Assembly (NCBI RefSeq): GCF_001519055.1
Contig: NZ_KQ954286.1
Coordinates: forward strand, 62,001 to 126,000
Source of the DNA: Novosphingobium sp. Fuku2-ISO-50
GTDB taxonomy: Bacteria; Pseudomonadota; Alphaproteobacteria; Sphingomonadales; Sphingomonadaceae
Length of the DNA: 64,000 bases
Reading direction: 5' to 3'
The number at the start of each line of letters is the position of its first letter. The first letter of the stretch is position 1. The position numbers and the translations under genes were made by a program. Positions 37,066-49,592 of the stretch are shown piece after piece. Under the pieces are notes generated by a model, which saw only the letters and a program-made list of their open reading frames with translations, was not told the origin of the DNA and searched no databases.

Positions 37066-38256
37066 CACGACCCCCAAAACAGTGGCGATTCCCCCAAAAA
37101 GGGAGGTTGGCGCAGATGGCTGAGCCTACCCTCCCATGCCAAAACGCCGGAGGCGGCGCCGCTGATCGCCCCGCTCGGCGCTGCGGACGGCGAATTGACA
37201 CCGCGGGAAAGCTGGTTGCCGGCCAAGCGCAGGTTATTGGCGCAAGTGGCCGATTTTCTGATCGACCATGGCCTTGAAATCCTGCCGTTCACGTTATCGG
37301 TTGCCTATGACTGCGTGACCGGCGGCAGCCCGCAGCTTGCCCAGCGCATTCTCGAACGCACCGAAAAAGGCCTGCCGGTCACGCTGAAATGGCTTGAAGA
37401 AGCGCATTCGGCCCAAGCCCGCGATGCGACTGCCGAAGCCATGGCGAAACTGGTTGGCCAACTCGAAGACAGCCTGTCCGATTTCGGCCGCACGATGGCG
37501 GGCGCGCGCGATGCCAACGGCACGTATAGTGTCGCGCTCGAAGGCCATGTGGCCGATCTGCAAAACGCGGGTCAGGACATGAACCTGACCGGCGGTGATC
37601 TGATCGACCGCCTGACCGGACTGACCCGGCACATGCTTAACCACACGCGCACGGTCGAAAGCGAACTGGTCGCCAGCGAGGCGCAAATCCGTTCGTTGCA
37701 GACGGGGCTCGACGAAGCCCGCCTCCTCGCCAATCAGGATCATCTGACCGGGCTGCCCAACCGCCGTGCCTTTGACGAATTGTTCGAACGCGAACTGCGC
37801 GAGGCAAAGCTCGGTGACGAAACGCTGTGCGTCGCGTTTTGCGACATCGATCATTTCAAGCGCATCAACGATACCCACGGCCATCCCGCCGGCGACCGCG
37901 TGATCCGCTATGTCGCCGAAACGCTGGGCCGCATTGCCGATGCCAAGTGCCATGTCGCACGCCACGGCGGAGAGGAATTCGCCGTCCTGCTGCGCGGCAT
38001 AAACCTTGGCGATGCCTGGGCCCGGCTCGATGCCGCGCGCGAGGAAATTGCGCAGAAGCGGCTGGTCAACCGCGCCAACGACCGACCATTTGGCCGGATC
38101 ACCTTTTCCGGCGGAATCGCCGACGCGCTCGCCTATCGCAATGCGAGCGCTGCGCTCAAGGCCGCCGACGACGCGCTCTTCGCCGCCAAGGACTCCGGCC
38201 GCAACCGCATCCTGATCGCCGGCAACCTCCCGCAACCCTTGCGCGAGGTTGCCTGA
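37057..38256 (+). CDS. Diguanylate cyclase with GGDEF domain
   Basis: A 399-residue cytoplasmic protein. Residues 1-210 are helical with no recognised sensor domain and no membrane span. A GGDEF domain follows: DHLTGLPNRRAFDELF, FCDIDHFKRINDTHGHPAGD, and the active-site loop HGGEEF (G304-F308), which is intact for c-di-GMP synthesis from two GTP. The RxxD inhibitory I-site is absent (DAKC at that position), so product feedback is probably weak. The gene stands alone between gcrA and the pnp terminator. Translation may be limited by the inverted repeat over its start codon. Confidence 0.9.
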   Translation: MPAHDPQNSGDSPKKGGWRRWLSLPSHAKTPEAAPLIAPLGAADGELTPRESWLPAKRRLLAQVADFLIDHGLEILPFTLSVAYDCVTGGSPQLAQRILERTEKGLPVTLKWLEEAHSAQARDATAEAMAKLVGQLEDSLSDFGRTMAGARDANGTYSVALEGHVADLQNAGQDMNLTGGDLIDRLTGLTRHMLNHTRTVESELVASEAQIRSLQTGLDEARLLANQDHLTGLPNRRAFDELFERELREAKLGDETLCVAFCDIDHFKRINDTHGHPAGDRVIRYVAETLGRIADAKCHVARHGGEEFAVLLRGINLGDAWARLDAAREEIAQKRLVNRANDRPFGRITFSGGIADALAYRNASAALKAADDALFAAKDSGRNRILIAGNLPQPLREVA

Positions 38257-38286
38257 GGCACACCAGGCAAAGCCGGATGAAAAAAG

Positions 38287-38313
38287 GGGGGCGGTGACCA
38301 AGTCACCGCCCCC
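38287..38313 (-). terminator. Strong rho-independent terminator of the rimP-pnp operon
   Basis: gggggcggtgac (38287-38298), loop caa, gtcaccgccccc (38302-38313): a perfect 12-bp GC-rich stem. The a-tract at 38280-38285 becomes a T-run after the stem on the minus strand, so it ends pnp transcription. On the plus strand only tattctt follows; it may also slow transcripts from the diguanylate cyclase gene. Confidence 0.9.
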
Positions 38314-38349
38314 TATTCTTGCATTCGGTTGAAAACCGTCAGCGTTTGA

Positions 38350-40662
38350 TCAGTCGTCCGACTTCAGGAACGCCGGGATGTGATCGGGCGCGGGGCCTTC
38401 GTCGCGGTCGCGGCGTGGGCCGCGTTCGGGACGGGGTCCACGGTCGGAACGGGGGCCACGGTCGCCGCCACGATCGCTCTTGGGCCCGCGACGGTCGCCG
38501 CGATCACCACGATCGGGACGATCGCCACGCGGTTCGCGCGGTTCACGTGCCGGGCGGGTGTCTTCGAGCTCGGCGCCGGTTTCCTGGTCAACCACGCGCA
38601 TCGACAGACGCACTTTGCCGCGCGGGTCGATTTCGAGCACCTTGACTTTGACGTCCTGGCCTTCCTTGACGACATCGGTCGGCTTTTCCACGCGCTCGTT
38701 GCGCATTTCCGAGACGTGCACGAGCCCGTCCTTGCCGCCCATGAAGTTCACGAACGCACCGAAGTCGACGATATTGACGACTTTGCCGTTGTAGATCTTG
38801 CCCACTTCAGCTTCTTCGACAATGCCGAGGATCCACTGACGCGCCGCTTCGATCTGGGTCAGGTCGGACGACGAGATCTTGATCAGGCCTTCGTCGTCGA
38901 TGTCGACTTTCGCGCCGGTGGTGGCGACGATCTCGCGGATCACCTTGCCGCCGGTGCCGATGATGTCGCGGATCTTCGACTTGTCGATCTGCAACGTCTC
39001 GATGCGCGGAGCATGGGCCGACAGTTCGCCACGGACTTCGCCGAGCGCCTTGGTCATTTCGCCGAGGATGTGCGCGCGGCCTTCGTTGGCCTGAGCCAAA
39101 GCCTTGCGGAAGATTTCCTCGGTGATCCCGGCGACCTTGATGTCCATCTGCATCGTGGTGATGCCTTCGCTGGTCCCGGCCACCTTGAAGTCCATGTCGC
39201 CCAGGTGATCTTCATCACCCAGGATGTCGGACAACACGGTGAAATCATCGCCTTCGATGATCAGGCCCATGGCAATGCCCGACACCGGGCGCAGCAGGGG
39301 AACGCCCGCATCCATCAGCGACAGCGAACCGCCGCACACGGTCGCCATCGACGACGAACCGTTGGACTCGGTGATGTCCGACAACACGCGGATGGTATAG
39401 GGGAAGTCTTCCTTCGACGGCAGCACCGGGTTCAGCGCGCGCCATGCCAGCTTGCCATGGCCGATCTCACGACGACCCGGGGCGCCGAAGCGGCCCACTT
39501 CGCCGACCGAATAGGGCGGGAAGTTATAGTGCAGCATGAAGCGCTGATACGACAGGCCGTCGAGCCCGTCGATCATCTGCTCGGCGTCCTTCGTGCCCAG
39601 CGTGGTGGTGCAGATCGCCTGCGTTTCACCGCGCGTGAACAGCGCCGAACCATGCGTGCGCGGCAGGAAGCCGACGATCGCTTCGATCGGGCGAACCTGG
39701 TTCACGGCACGGCCGTCGATGCGCTGGCCATCCTTGAGGATCGCGGTACGCACGATGTCGGCTTCGACCTTCTTCAAGGTCTTGATCGCCACCATCTGGG
39801 TCTGCGGACCCTGATCGGCAAAAGCGGCCTTGGCCTTGTCACGCGCAGCATTGAGCGCGTTTGACCGTTCCGACTTGTTGGTCAGCTTGTAGGCTGCGGC
39901 AATATCCTTGCCGACCAGCGTCTTGAGCTTTTTCTTGATGTCGGCGGTGTTGTCCTTGAGATCGACTTCCCAGGGGTCCTTGGCTGCCTTTTCCGCCAAG
40001 TCGATGATCGCATTGATCACCTTCTTGATTTCGGCATGGGCAAACAGCACGCCGCCCAGCATGGTGTCTTCGGACAATTCCTTTGCTTCGGATTCGACCA
40101 TCATCACCGCGTTGCCGGTGGCGGCGACGACGAGATCGAGGCTGCCTTCCTTCACTTGCGCGAGCGACGGGTTGAGCTGGTATTCGCCATCCTTGAAACC
40201 GACGCGCGCGGCGCCGATCGGACCCATGAAGGGAACGCCCGAAATGGTCAGCGCGGCCGACGCCGCGATCATCGCCACAACATCGGGTTCGGTTTCGCCA
40301 TCATAGCTCAGAACCTGGGCAATGACGTTGATTTCGTTGTAGAAACCTTCGGGGAACAGCGGCCGCACGGGGCGGTCGATCAGGCGCGAAACCAGCGTTT
40401 CCTTTTCGGTGGCGCCGCGTTCCCGCTTGAAGAAGCCGCCCGGGATGCGCCCGGCGGCGGAAAACTTTTCCTGATAGTGCACGGTCAGGGGGAAGAAATC
40501 CTGCCCTTCCTTGACCGACTTGGCAGCGGTCACCGCGCAAAGCACAACGGTTTCACCATACGTGGCGAGGACCGCGCCGTCAGCCTGACGGGCAATGCGG
40601 CCGGTTTCCAGAGTGAGGGTCTTTCCGCCCCACTCCAGGGATACTGTCTTGACGTCGAACAT
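38350..40662 (-). CDS. pnp: Polyribonucleotide nucleotidyltransferase (PNPase)
   Basis: A 770-residue PNPase. Two RNase PH domains ([19 protein letters not shown] at the start; [23 protein letters not shown] in the second), a KH domain ([15 protein letters not shown]) and an S1 domain ([20 protein letters not shown]). It degrades RNA 3' to 5' with phosphate and belongs to the RNA degradosome. The C-terminal 60 residues are an Arg/Gly/Asp-rich tail ([14 protein letters not shown]...), longer than in E. coli. ATG at 40662 behind GGAAAC; a longer open frame to 40800 crosses the rpsO terminator region and is rejected. Confidence 0.96.
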   Translation of the reverse strand: MFDVKTVSLEWGGKTLTLETGRIARQADGAVLATYGETVVLCAVTAAKSVKEGQDFFPLTVHYQEKFSAAGRIPGGFFKRERGATEKETLVSRLIDRPVRPLFPEGFYNEINVIAQVLSYDGETEPDVVAMIAASAALTISGVPFMGPIGAARVGFKDGEYQLNPSLAQVKEGSLDLVVAATGNAVMMVESEAKELSEDTMLGGVLFAHAEIKKVINAIIDLAEKAAKDPWEVDLKDNTADIKKKLKTLVGKDIAAAYKLTNKSERSNALNAARDKAKAAFADQGPQTQMVAIKTLKKVEADIVRTAILKDGQRIDGRAVNQVRPIEAIVGFLPRTHGSALFTRGETQAICTTTLGTKDAEQMIDGLDGLSYQRFMLHYNFPPYSVGEVGRFGAPGRREIGHGKLAWRALNPVLPSKEDFPYTIRVLSDITESNGSSSMATVCGGSLSLMDAGVPLLRPVSGIAMGLIIEGDDFTVLSDILGDEDHLGDMDFKVAGTSEGITTMQMDIKVAGITEEIFRKALAQANEGRAHILGEMTKALGEVRGELSAHAPRIETLQIDKSKIRDIIGTGGKVIREIVATTGAKVDIDDEGLIKISSSDLTQIEAARQWILGIVEEAEVGKIYNGKVVNIVDFGAFVNFMGGKDGLVHVSEMRNERVEKPTDVVKEGQDVKVKVLEIDPRGKVRLSMRVVDQETGAELEDTRPAREPREPRGDRPDRGDRGDRRGPKSDRGGDRGPRSDRGPRPERGPRRDRDEGPAPDHIPAFLKSDD

Positions 40663-40814
40663 CGTGTTTCCTTCAGCCCGCGCGGCCCTATTGCCGGGCG
40701 GGATTTGCTGCCGGGTGGTTCCGTCCCGGTCCGGTGCGGGGCTGTTTTCGCGCCCCTTGGAGCTTTCGCCGAATTGCGAAAGAGCCCCTTTTTTTCCCAA
40801 ACCCTAAAAGCAAA

Positions 40815-40838
40815 AAGCGGCCCGCAAAGGGGCCGCTT
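40815..40838 (-). terminator. Terminator/attenuator between rpsO and pnp
   Basis: aagcggccc (40815-40823), loop gcaaag, gggccgctt (40830-40838): a 9-bp perfect stem. On the minus strand it is followed by TTTGCTTTT, so it can end part of the transcription after rpsO. In E. coli an rpsO terminator with read-through and RNase processing sets pnp levels; the same layout is seen here. Confidence 0.82.
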
Positions 40839-40849
40839 CCTGCCTGTGC

Positions 40850-41119
40850 TTACTTGCGCAGACCCAGTTTCTGGATCAGCGAATTATAGCGATCGACATC
40901 TTTTTTCTTCAGATAGTCGAGCAGGCTGCGACGCTTGTTGACCATCTGGAGAAGGCCGCGACGCGAATGGTTGTCTTTGTGATGGATCTTGAAGTGTTCG
41001 GTCAGGTTGACAATGCGCGTCGTCAAAATGGCGACCTGCACTTCCGGCGAACCGGTGTCGCCCGCGATACGGGCGTTGTCGACGATGATTTCCTGCTTTT
41101 TCTCAGGGGTAACCGACAT
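40850..41119 (-). CDS. rpsO: 30S ribosomal protein S15
   Basis: An 89-residue protein of exactly normal length. Core signatures: [49 protein letters not shown] and the terminal [12 protein letters not shown]. It binds 16S rRNA in the central domain of the small subunit. The usual MSVTPEKK start is at 41119, 11 bases from GGAG. An in-frame ATG at 41128 overlaps the truB stop and would add MNF. Between truB and pnp, as in most proteobacteria. Confidence 0.96.
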   Translation of the reverse strand: MSVTPEKKQEIIVDNARIAGDTGSPEVQVAILTTRIVNLTEHFKIHHKDNHSRRGLLQMVNKRRSLLDYLKKKDVDRYNSLIQKLGLRK

Positions 41120-41127
41120 AAAATTCA

Positions 41128-42042
41128 TCACTCCGCGACATCAGGAAAGTTGAAACCCCGTTCCACGCGCAAGGCGCCGCCCGAAAGTTCGACGAGGGCG
41201 ACCGGCACAGTGCCGGAACGCGCAAGCCAAGGCCCATCGGTATGGGGCAACCCCGTCAGAACGCGGCCCTGGCGGACCGCCCTTGCCTGATCGGGATTGA
41301 GGTCAAGAGCCGGGATGTCGACCAGCCCTGCCTCCAGCGGCAAGATTATGTTCTCAAGGGTTTCGCCCATAGCCGCATCGCGCAAATTGTCCAGCGAAAT
41401 CGCTTGCGCCAACGTGAAGGGCCCGGCCTTGATCCGGCGCAGCATCGTGACATGGCCGACCGTCCCCAAAGCCAGCGCAATATCGCGCGCGAGGCTGCGG
41501 ATATAGGTGCCCTTTGACACTGTCACGGTCAGCGTGGCTTCGCGCTCGCCATCGACGTCCCGCTCGGTGATGGCATCCCAGCGATAGATCGTCACGGCCC
41601 GCGGCCGCATTTCGACTTCTTCGCCATCGCGCGCGCGATCATAGGCGCGGCGCCCGTCGATCAGGATCGCCGAATAAGCCGGAGGGATCTGTTCGATCGG
41701 GCCGGTAAAACGCTCGGCCACCACGCGCGCGACCGCGCCGGGCTCGGGCTGCACCGGGCTGGTGGCGATCACTTGCCCTTCGAGATCAAGCGTATCGGTC
41801 TGGCGCCCGAAGCGGACGCCAAAGGCATACGTCTTGGTCGCATCGAGCATCCGCCCGGCAAGCTTGGTCGCCTCGCCGATGGCGATCGGCAAGACCCCGG
41901 TCGCCAGCGGATCGAGCGTGCCGCCATGGCCGACCTTGACTTTGCCATGGCCGGCCTGACGCAGCGTGCGCTTGACGGCCGCAACGGCCTGCGTCGAACC
42001 CAGCCCCAGCGGCTTGTCGAGAATGACCCAGCCATGGACCAT
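41128..42042 (-). CDS. truB: tRNA pseudouridine(55) synthase
   Basis: A 304-residue TruB. The N-terminal [21 protein letters not shown], the catalytic aspartate in [34 protein letters not shown], and [18 protein letters not shown] are all intact. It converts U55 to pseudouridine in the T loop of tRNAs. Its ATG overlaps the stop of the site-2 protease gene by one base. It lies in the usual place before rpsO. Confidence 0.96.
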   Translation of the reverse strand: MVHGWVILDKPLGLGSTQAVAAVKRTLRQAGHGKVKVGHGGTLDPLATGVLPIAIGEATKLAGRMLDATKTYAFGVRFGRQTDTLDLEGQVIATSPVQPEPGAVARVVAERFTGPIEQIPPAYSAILIDGRRAYDRARDGEEVEMRPRAVTIYRWDAITERDVDGEREATLTVTVSKGTYIRSLARDIALALGTVGHVTMLRRIKAGPFTLAQAISLDNLRDAAMGETLENIILPLEAGLVDIPALDLNPDQARAVRQGRVLTGLPHTDGPWLARSGTVPVALVELSGGALRVERGFNFPDVAE

Positions 42043-42758
42043 CAGACGCCGACCTGCCCCGATGCCGGAATCCCCGCCACCACCATGGCCAACTGACCCA
42101 GCCCGTCGATCAGCCAGTCCACCGGTGGCAGGATCACCCGGTCGACCAGATGCAGCGAAGGCGCCACTTGCGGCAGGATCACAAACAGCACGAAGAACAC
42201 AATGATCCCGTAGGGCTCGATCCGGTCAAGCAACCGCGCCGCCGGCCAAGGCAAAACCCCGCGCAAGATCCGCGACCCGTCAAACGGCGGCAGCGGCAAG
42301 AGATTGAACATGCCCAGAAATGCGTTGAACAGGATGAAATTCTTGAGATTGTCCAGCACGAACGTCGCCACCGGCCCCGGCGAGCCATGCGGCCCGAGCA
42401 CGCGCGCAAACAGCCCGATCGCCACCGCGCTGAGGATCGCGAACACAAAATTGGTCGCCGGTCCCGCCGCCCCGACCAGCGCCATATCGCGCTTGGGATT
42501 GCGCAGCCGGTCATAATTGACCGGCACCGGCTTGGCCCAGCCAAACACCGGCAACCCGGCGAGATGCAGCATGACGGGCAGGAGGATCGTGCCGAACAGA
42601 TCGATGTGGCGCAGCGGATTGAGGCTCAGCCGCCCGCGTTCCGACGCTGTCGGATCACCCAGCAGGCGGGCCATACGGCCATGGGCGACTTCGTGAAAGA
42701 CAATCGCGAAAACCATCGGGACAATGATCGTCGCGGCATCATAAAGCGGATTGGTCAT
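42042..42758 (-). CDS. M50 site-2 protease family membrane metalloprotease
   Basis: About 238 residues and five or six hydrophobic spans. The zinc motif HEVAHG is in the first span and the second metal/aspartate motif NLLPLPPFDGSRIL towards the C terminus, both as in compact S2P (SREBP protease-like) proteins without a PDZ domain. NPLRHIDLFGTILLP is also typical. It may cleave a membrane-bound regulator. ATG at 42758 forms an ATGA overlap with the GNAT stop; an ATG at 42770 is also possible. Substrate unknown. Its place in a translation operon is noted in the findings. Confidence 0.87.
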   Translation of the reverse strand: MTNPLYDAATIIVPMVFAIVFHEVAHGRMARLLGDPTASERGRLSLNPLRHIDLFGTILLPVMLHLAGLPVFGWAKPVPVNYDRLRNPKRDMALVGAAGPATNFVFAILSAVAIGLFARVLGPHGSPGPVATFVLDNLKNFILFNAFLGMFNLLPLPPFDGSRILRGVLPWPAARLLDRIEPYGIIVFFVLFVILPQVAPSLHLVDRVILPPVDWLIDGLGQLAMVVAGIPASGQVGV

Positions 42759-43333
42759 CGATTGAGCCATTCATTCCGGAGCACGCTGAACGACACGGTA
42801 TCGCGCACGTGCCCGGTCCAGGTCTTGCGTTCATGGCGCAGCACACCTTCGCGGGTGGCGCCCAGTTTGGCGACCGCCGCCTGACTGCGGGTATTGCGCA
42901 CATCGACCTTGAAACCGACCCGTTCGAGCCCGCAGGCAAAGGCATGATCGAGCATCATCCGCTTTACCCGGCCATTGAGCCCGCTGCCACGCAACCGTGG
43001 CGCAACGAACGTGTTGCCGATCTCGATCGACCAACCGGCTTGCCCCTGTTCGATCCACGCGGTCATGCCGACCACGGCACCGGCCTGGGTCATCGCATAG
43101 ACCCGGCGCCCTGCCCTGCCCCGCAACCCGCCCCCGCCCTGCAACAGCCCGTCGAATTGCGCATCGAAAGCAGCGCCCTGATAGGTCACCGGATAGATGT
43201 CCCAGATCGCGTCGTCCTCGGCGCAGACCGCGCGCAAGGGCTCGCGATGTGCCTCGGTCAGCGGCACGAGCGCGAGGTCGCCGTCCGTCAGGGGAATGTA
43301 CAAGCCCGCATCGGCGGTATGGACGTCGCTCAT
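42755..43333 (-). CDS. GNAT-family N-acetyltransferase (RimJ/RimL-like)
   Basis: A 192-residue GNAT protein. Features include LVPLTEAHREPLRAV at the start, the acetyl-CoA loop NTFVAPRLRGSGLNGRVKRMML and the C-terminal KVDVRNTRSQAAVAKLGATREGVLRHERK, the pattern of the RimJ/RimL group that acetylates protein N termini and some small amines. It overlaps tdk (ATGA) and the S2P gene. A role in acetylating a ribosomal protein would fit the operon but is only an inference. Confidence 0.87.
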   Translation of the reverse strand: MSDVHTADAGLYIPLTDGDLALVPLTEAHREPLRAVCAEDDAIWDIYPVTYQGAAFDAQFDGLLQGGGGLRGRAGRRVYAMTQAGAVVGMTAWIEQGQAGWSIEIGNTFVAPRLRGSGLNGRVKRMMLDHAFACGLERVGFKVDVRNTRSQAAVAKLGATREGVLRHERKTWTGHVRDTVSFSVLRNEWLNR

Positions 43334-43917
43334 TGATTCAGGCTTTCGCGAAAGTGACGCCGACACAGCGCCAGATACCGATCGTTGCCGCCGATTTCGG
43401 TCTGCGCCCCATGCCGGACGGGCTTGCCCACCGCATCGACGCGCAGGTTCATCGTCGCCTTGGCGCCGCAATGGCAGACTGCCCGCAATTCAACAAGCCT
43501 GTCGGCAATCGCCAACAGCGCCGCCGATCCTTCGAACAACGCGCCCTGAAAATCGGTGCGCAAACCATAGCACAGCACGGGAATGCCGGTGTCGTCGGCG
43601 ATCCGCGCCAATTGCCAGACTTGCGCAGCGGTCAGGAACTGCGCCTCGTCGACCAGCACGGCAGCAATCGGCGCACCGGCATGAGCGCCGACAATGGCCT
43701 GCCCGAGGTCGGTTTCGGCGGAAAAACGATGCGCCGGCGCGCCGATACCGATCCGGCTGACAATGTCGAACCCCGACGCGCCCGGCGAACGGCTGTCGAT
43801 CGCGGCGGTCCACAGCATCGTCGCCATGCCGCGCTCACGATAGTTGAAATCGGCCTGCAGCAGCGCGGTCGATTTGCCCGCATTCATGCTGGCATAATAG
43901 AAATGGAGCTTGGCCAT
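43330..43917 (-). CDS. tdk: Thymidine kinase
   Basis: A 195-residue type II thymidine kinase. P-loop YYASMNAGKSTALLQ at the N terminus, Walker B-like VLVDEAQFL, CYGLRTDFQGALFEGSAALLAIAD and the zinc-ribbon CHCGAKAT with MNLRVD. It phosphorylates thymidine for the salvage pathway. Normal length. The stop overlaps the GNAT start. It sits 18 bases after rbfA, so it is read with the translation operon. Confidence 0.94.
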   Translation of the reverse strand: MAKLHFYYASMNAGKSTALLQADFNYRERGMATMLWTAAIDSRSPGASGFDIVSRIGIGAPAHRFSAETDLGQAIVGAHAGAPIAAVLVDEAQFLTAAQVWQLARIADDTGIPVLCYGLRTDFQGALFEGSAALLAIADRLVELRAVCHCGAKATMNLRVDAVGKPVRHGAQTEIGGNDRYLALCRRHFRESLNQ

Positions 43918-43935
43918 GACCGGGCGCTCAAGCGA

Positions 43936-44352
43936 TCAGGCGTCGGTTTCGCCCGGCTCGGCGGCGCCCAGATCGCGGCGCACGCGCGGATCGTTGAGCA
44001 GCGCGTCGATCCGCCCCGCTTCGTCAAAGCTCTCGTCCGCCTGAAACCGCATCTTTGGCGCGTATTTCAGCTTGAGCCGCCCGGCGACTTCCTTCTGGAA
44101 ATAGGCGGTGTGCGTGCGCAGCGCTTTCAACACTTCGGCTTCATCGGTGCCCAGCAACGGCTTCACGAACGCGGTCGCGAGGCGCAAGTCGGGCGACATC
44201 CGCACTTCGGTCACCGAAACGGTGTGCGCGGACAGCACTTCGTCATGAACCTCCTGCCGCAGCAGCAGTTCGGACAGGATATGACGCGCCTGTTCGCCGA
44301 CCTTGAGCAGGCGGACAGAGCGGGTTTCGGGAGTCTGTGGTGTACGGGCCAT
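43936..44352 (-). CDS. rbfA: 30S ribosome-binding factor
   Basis: A 138-residue RbfA. It has the KH-like core [43 protein letters not shown] and [42 protein letters not shown]. It assists maturation of the 16S rRNA 5' end and cold adaptation. Its ATG is at 44352, 110 bases after infB, with a hairpin in the gap. Confidence 0.94.
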   Translation of the reverse strand: MARTPQTPETRSVRLLKVGEQARHILSELLLRQEVHDEVLSAHTVSVTEVRMSPDLRLATAFVKPLLGTDEAEVLKALRTHTAYFQKEVAGRLKLKYAPKMRFQADESFDEAGRIDALLNDPRVRRDLGAAEPGETDA

Positions 44353-44385
44353 AGGATGCCTGCTGTATGTTGATCCACGGGATCA

Positions 44386-44413
44386 GGCCCCGCCGGGGAT
44401 TTCCGACGGGGCC
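44386..44413 (-). other. Eleven-bp hairpin in the infB-rbfA gap
   Basis: On the minus strand, GGCCCCGTCGG and CCGGCGGGGCC pair around AAATCC (one G-U pair). No T-run follows. It may be an RNA processing or stability element between infB and rbfA rather than a terminator, since the operon continues. Confidence 0.45.
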
Positions 44414-44462
44414 CATATCCCTGAAGCGATCCGCCTTCCCCGACAAGGGAGGCAAGAGCGCC

Positions 44463-47089
<2,627 letters not shown>

Positions 47090-47093
<4 letters not shown>

Positions 47094-47953
47094 TCGCCCT
47101 TCGTATCAATTCCGTCATTCGCTGCCGCCACGCTGATTGTGTCAGCGGCAGACGCATAACCGGCAGGTTCGCACCCGAGAAAATGCTTGAGGCGCCCGAG
47201 CAGCCCTGTCACGCGCGCGGCGGCAGCGGCATCGGTCAGCGCCAGGTGAACGACGTTGTCGCGGCCCAATGCCACAGACAACGCCGCCCGGTCCAGCGGC
47301 AAGATGACACCTTTCATTCCGGTGCCTTCTGCCATTTCGCCCACGCGCCAGGCCTGGGCCAGTTTCCCCGATCCGTCATCGCCGGCATCGCTGGCGTGGG
47401 CGAGGAATTTCACTGTCCCGCTGCGCGCGGCATTGGCGATCTTTTCAGTGCCCAGAACCATGATTCCGGACCGCAGTTCAACGCCAAGCCGGTCGGCCAG
47501 CGCCCTGCGCAACGCGGATTCGATCCGCGCACCAAGATTTGTGGGAATGGAAAGCGGCGAGCCCTTGAATGCCCGCGCCAGCGCGCCTTTGAGCTTGCCC
47601 TTGGCAATCGCCTGATCAAGCTCGTCGCGCGTTACCCCGATCCACGCCCCCCGCCCCGGCGCACGCGCCAGAACATCGGGCAGGACATCGCCATCGGGCG
47701 ACAATGCCAGGCGAATCAGCCCGTCGCGCCCGTCATGGCGCCCGGTCAGAATGCATTTGCGCTCGGGCACGGCAGGGCCGCGCGCCGGGCCAAGCGCCGG
47801 AATCGGTTCGCCCGTATCAGCCGAAGCGCCCGATCCTTCCAGACCACCGCGTTCGGCTTGCACAGTTCCGCTACCCCCGCCCCGGCGCGATGCCGGGCTG
47901 CGGGTCTTGGCCCTCGGATTGGCCGTCAGCGAGTCATTGCGAGGATTCCGCAT
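47090..47953 (-). CDS. ylxR: YlxR (DUF448) protein fused to an L7Ae-like RNA-binding domain
   Basis: A 287-residue protein. After a basic, low-complexity N terminus (about 60 residues) comes the YlxR/DUF448 domain with ERKCILTGRHDGRDGLIRLAL and RAPGRGAWIGVTRDEL. The second half is an L7Ae/YlxQ-like domain (LRSGIMVLGTEKIANAARSG ... LGRDNVVHLALTD). The start at 47953 was chosen because GGAGG lies six bases upstream, inside nusA; the reading overlaps nusA by 20 bases. It is believed to bind RNA in the translation or RNase P context. The fusion is common in alphaproteobacteria. Confidence 0.88.
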
Positions 47954-49589
47954 CGGCGGCCTCCCCGGAAAGGGGCGCATCGGCGGCCGGTTCGTCTTCG
48001 AACCAGTGCGCGCGTGCGGCCATGATGATCTCGTTGCCCTGTTCGTCGTTCAGGCCATATTCGCCCAGCACACCGCCACGATCTTCGCTCCGTTCGGAGC
48101 GTTCGCGGCGATCGGGACGTTCGGTGTTGTTGCTGCGACGGCGCTGCTCGGTGACTTTCTTGCGCGTGACAAGCTCGTCGGTCGACAAGTCGGCGAGATC
48201 GTCGAGCGTCTTGATCCCGGCCTTGCCCAGCGTGACCAGCATGGCCTCGGTCAGGTGCGGAATCTCGGCCAGCGCATCTTCGACACCCAGCGCGCGACGT
48301 TCCGCACGCTGGCCTTCTTCGCGCCGTTCAAGCGCTTCGAGCGCACGATTCTGCAATTCGCCGGCGAGTTCGTCGTCGAAACCGTCGATGTTGGCCAGCT
48401 CGCTGATGTCGATATAGGCGACTTCTTCAAGCTCGGTGAACCCTTCGGCGACCAGCAGCTGCGACAGCGTTTCATCGACATCGAGTTCTTCCTCGAACGT
48501 CTTCGAACGCTCGGTGAATTCCTTCTGACGCTTTTCCGAGGCCTCGGCTTCGGTCATGATGTCGATCGCCGACCCGGTCAGCGCCGAGGCAAGGCGCACG
48601 TTCTGACCGCGACGACCGATCGCCAGGCTGAGCTGGTCATCGGGAACGACGACTTCAATGCGGCTTTCTTCCTCGTCGATCACCACGCGGCTGACCGTTG
48701 CGGGCTGCAGCGCATTGACCACGAATGTCGCGGTGTCTTCGCTCCAGGGAATGATGTCGATCTTTTCGCCCTGAAGCTCCTGAACCACCGCCTGAACGCG
48801 GCTGCCCTTCATCCCGACGCAGGCGCCGACCGGATCGATCGAGCTGTCGCGGCTGATCACGCCGATCTTGGCGCGGCTGCCCGGATCGCGTGCGGCGGCC
48901 TTGATCTCGATGATGCCATCGTAGATTTCGGGCACTTCCTGCGCAAACAGGCGCTTCATGAAATCGGGGTGTGCGCGGCTGAGAAAAATCTGCGGGCCGC
49001 GATTGGTGCGTTCGACCTTCATGATCAGCGCGCGGACGCGCTCGCCAACGCGGGGCACTTCGCGCGGGATCTGCTGATCGCGGCGGATCACGCCTTCGGC
49101 GCGGCCAAGGTTGACGATGACATGGCCGAATTCCACCGACTTGATCACCCCGGTGATCACTTCGCTGACGCGGTCCTTGAATTCCTCGAACTGCCGATCA
49201 CGCTCGGCGTCGCGGACTTTCTGAAAGATCACCTGCTTGGCCGACTGCGCATCGATACGACCGAGATCGACCGGGGGCAGCGGATCGACGATGAAATCGC
49301 CGATGGCCGCGCCGGGCTGCAGCTTTTCGGCCTGCTTGAGGTCGACTTGCTTGAAATAGTCCTCGACGTCCTCGACCACTTCGACGACGCGCCACAGGCG
49401 CAGATCGCCGGTACGCGGATCAAGCTTCGCGCGGATGTCGTTTTCGGCGCCATAGCGGTTGCGCGCCGACTTCTGGATCGCTTCCTCCATCGCCTCGATG
49501 ACGATCGATTTGTCGATCATCTTCTCGCTGGCGACCGCGTTGGCGATCGCCAGAAGCTCGGCGCGGTTGGCAGAAATCGCACTGGCCAT
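47934..49589 (-). CDS. nusA: Transcription termination/antitermination factor NusA
   Basis: A 551-residue NusA. Domains in order: N-terminal RNAP-binding domain (AIANAVASEKMIDKSIVIEAME), S1 (EVITGVIKSVEFGHVIVNLG), two KH domains (GVISRDSSIDPVGACVGMKGSRVQ; SLAIGRRGQNVRLAS) and an acidic C-terminal part with helix-hairpin-helix-like repeats (LLVAEGFTELEEVAYIDI, MLVTLGKAGIKTLDDLADLS). It modulates pausing and termination by RNA polymerase. Start ATG at 49589, four bases after the rimP stop region. Confidence 0.96.
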   Translation of the reverse strand: MASAISANRAELLAIANAVASEKMIDKSIVIEAMEEAIQKSARNRYGAENDIRAKLDPRTGDLRLWRVVEVVEDVEDYFKQVDLKQAEKLQPGAAIGDFIVDPLPPVDLGRIDAQSAKQVIFQKVRDAERDRQFEEFKDRVSEVITGVIKSVEFGHVIVNLGRAEGVIRRDQQIPREVPRVGERVRALIMKVERTNRGPQIFLSRAHPDFMKRLFAQEVPEIYDGIIEIKAAARDPGSRAKIGVISRDSSIDPVGACVGMKGSRVQAVVQELQGEKIDIIPWSEDTATFVVNALQPATVSRVVIDEEESRIEVVVPDDQLSLAIGRRGQNVRLASALTGSAIDIMTEAEASEKRQKEFTERSKTFEEELDVDETLSQLLVAEGFTELEEVAYIDISELANIDGFDDELAGELQNRALEALERREEGQRAERRALGVEDALAEIPHLTEAMLVTLGKAGIKTLDDLADLSTDELVTRKKVTEQRRRSNNTERPDRRERSERSEDRGGVLGEYGLNDEQGNEIIMAARAHWFEDEPAADAPLSGEAADAESSQ

Positions 49590-49592
49590 GGA

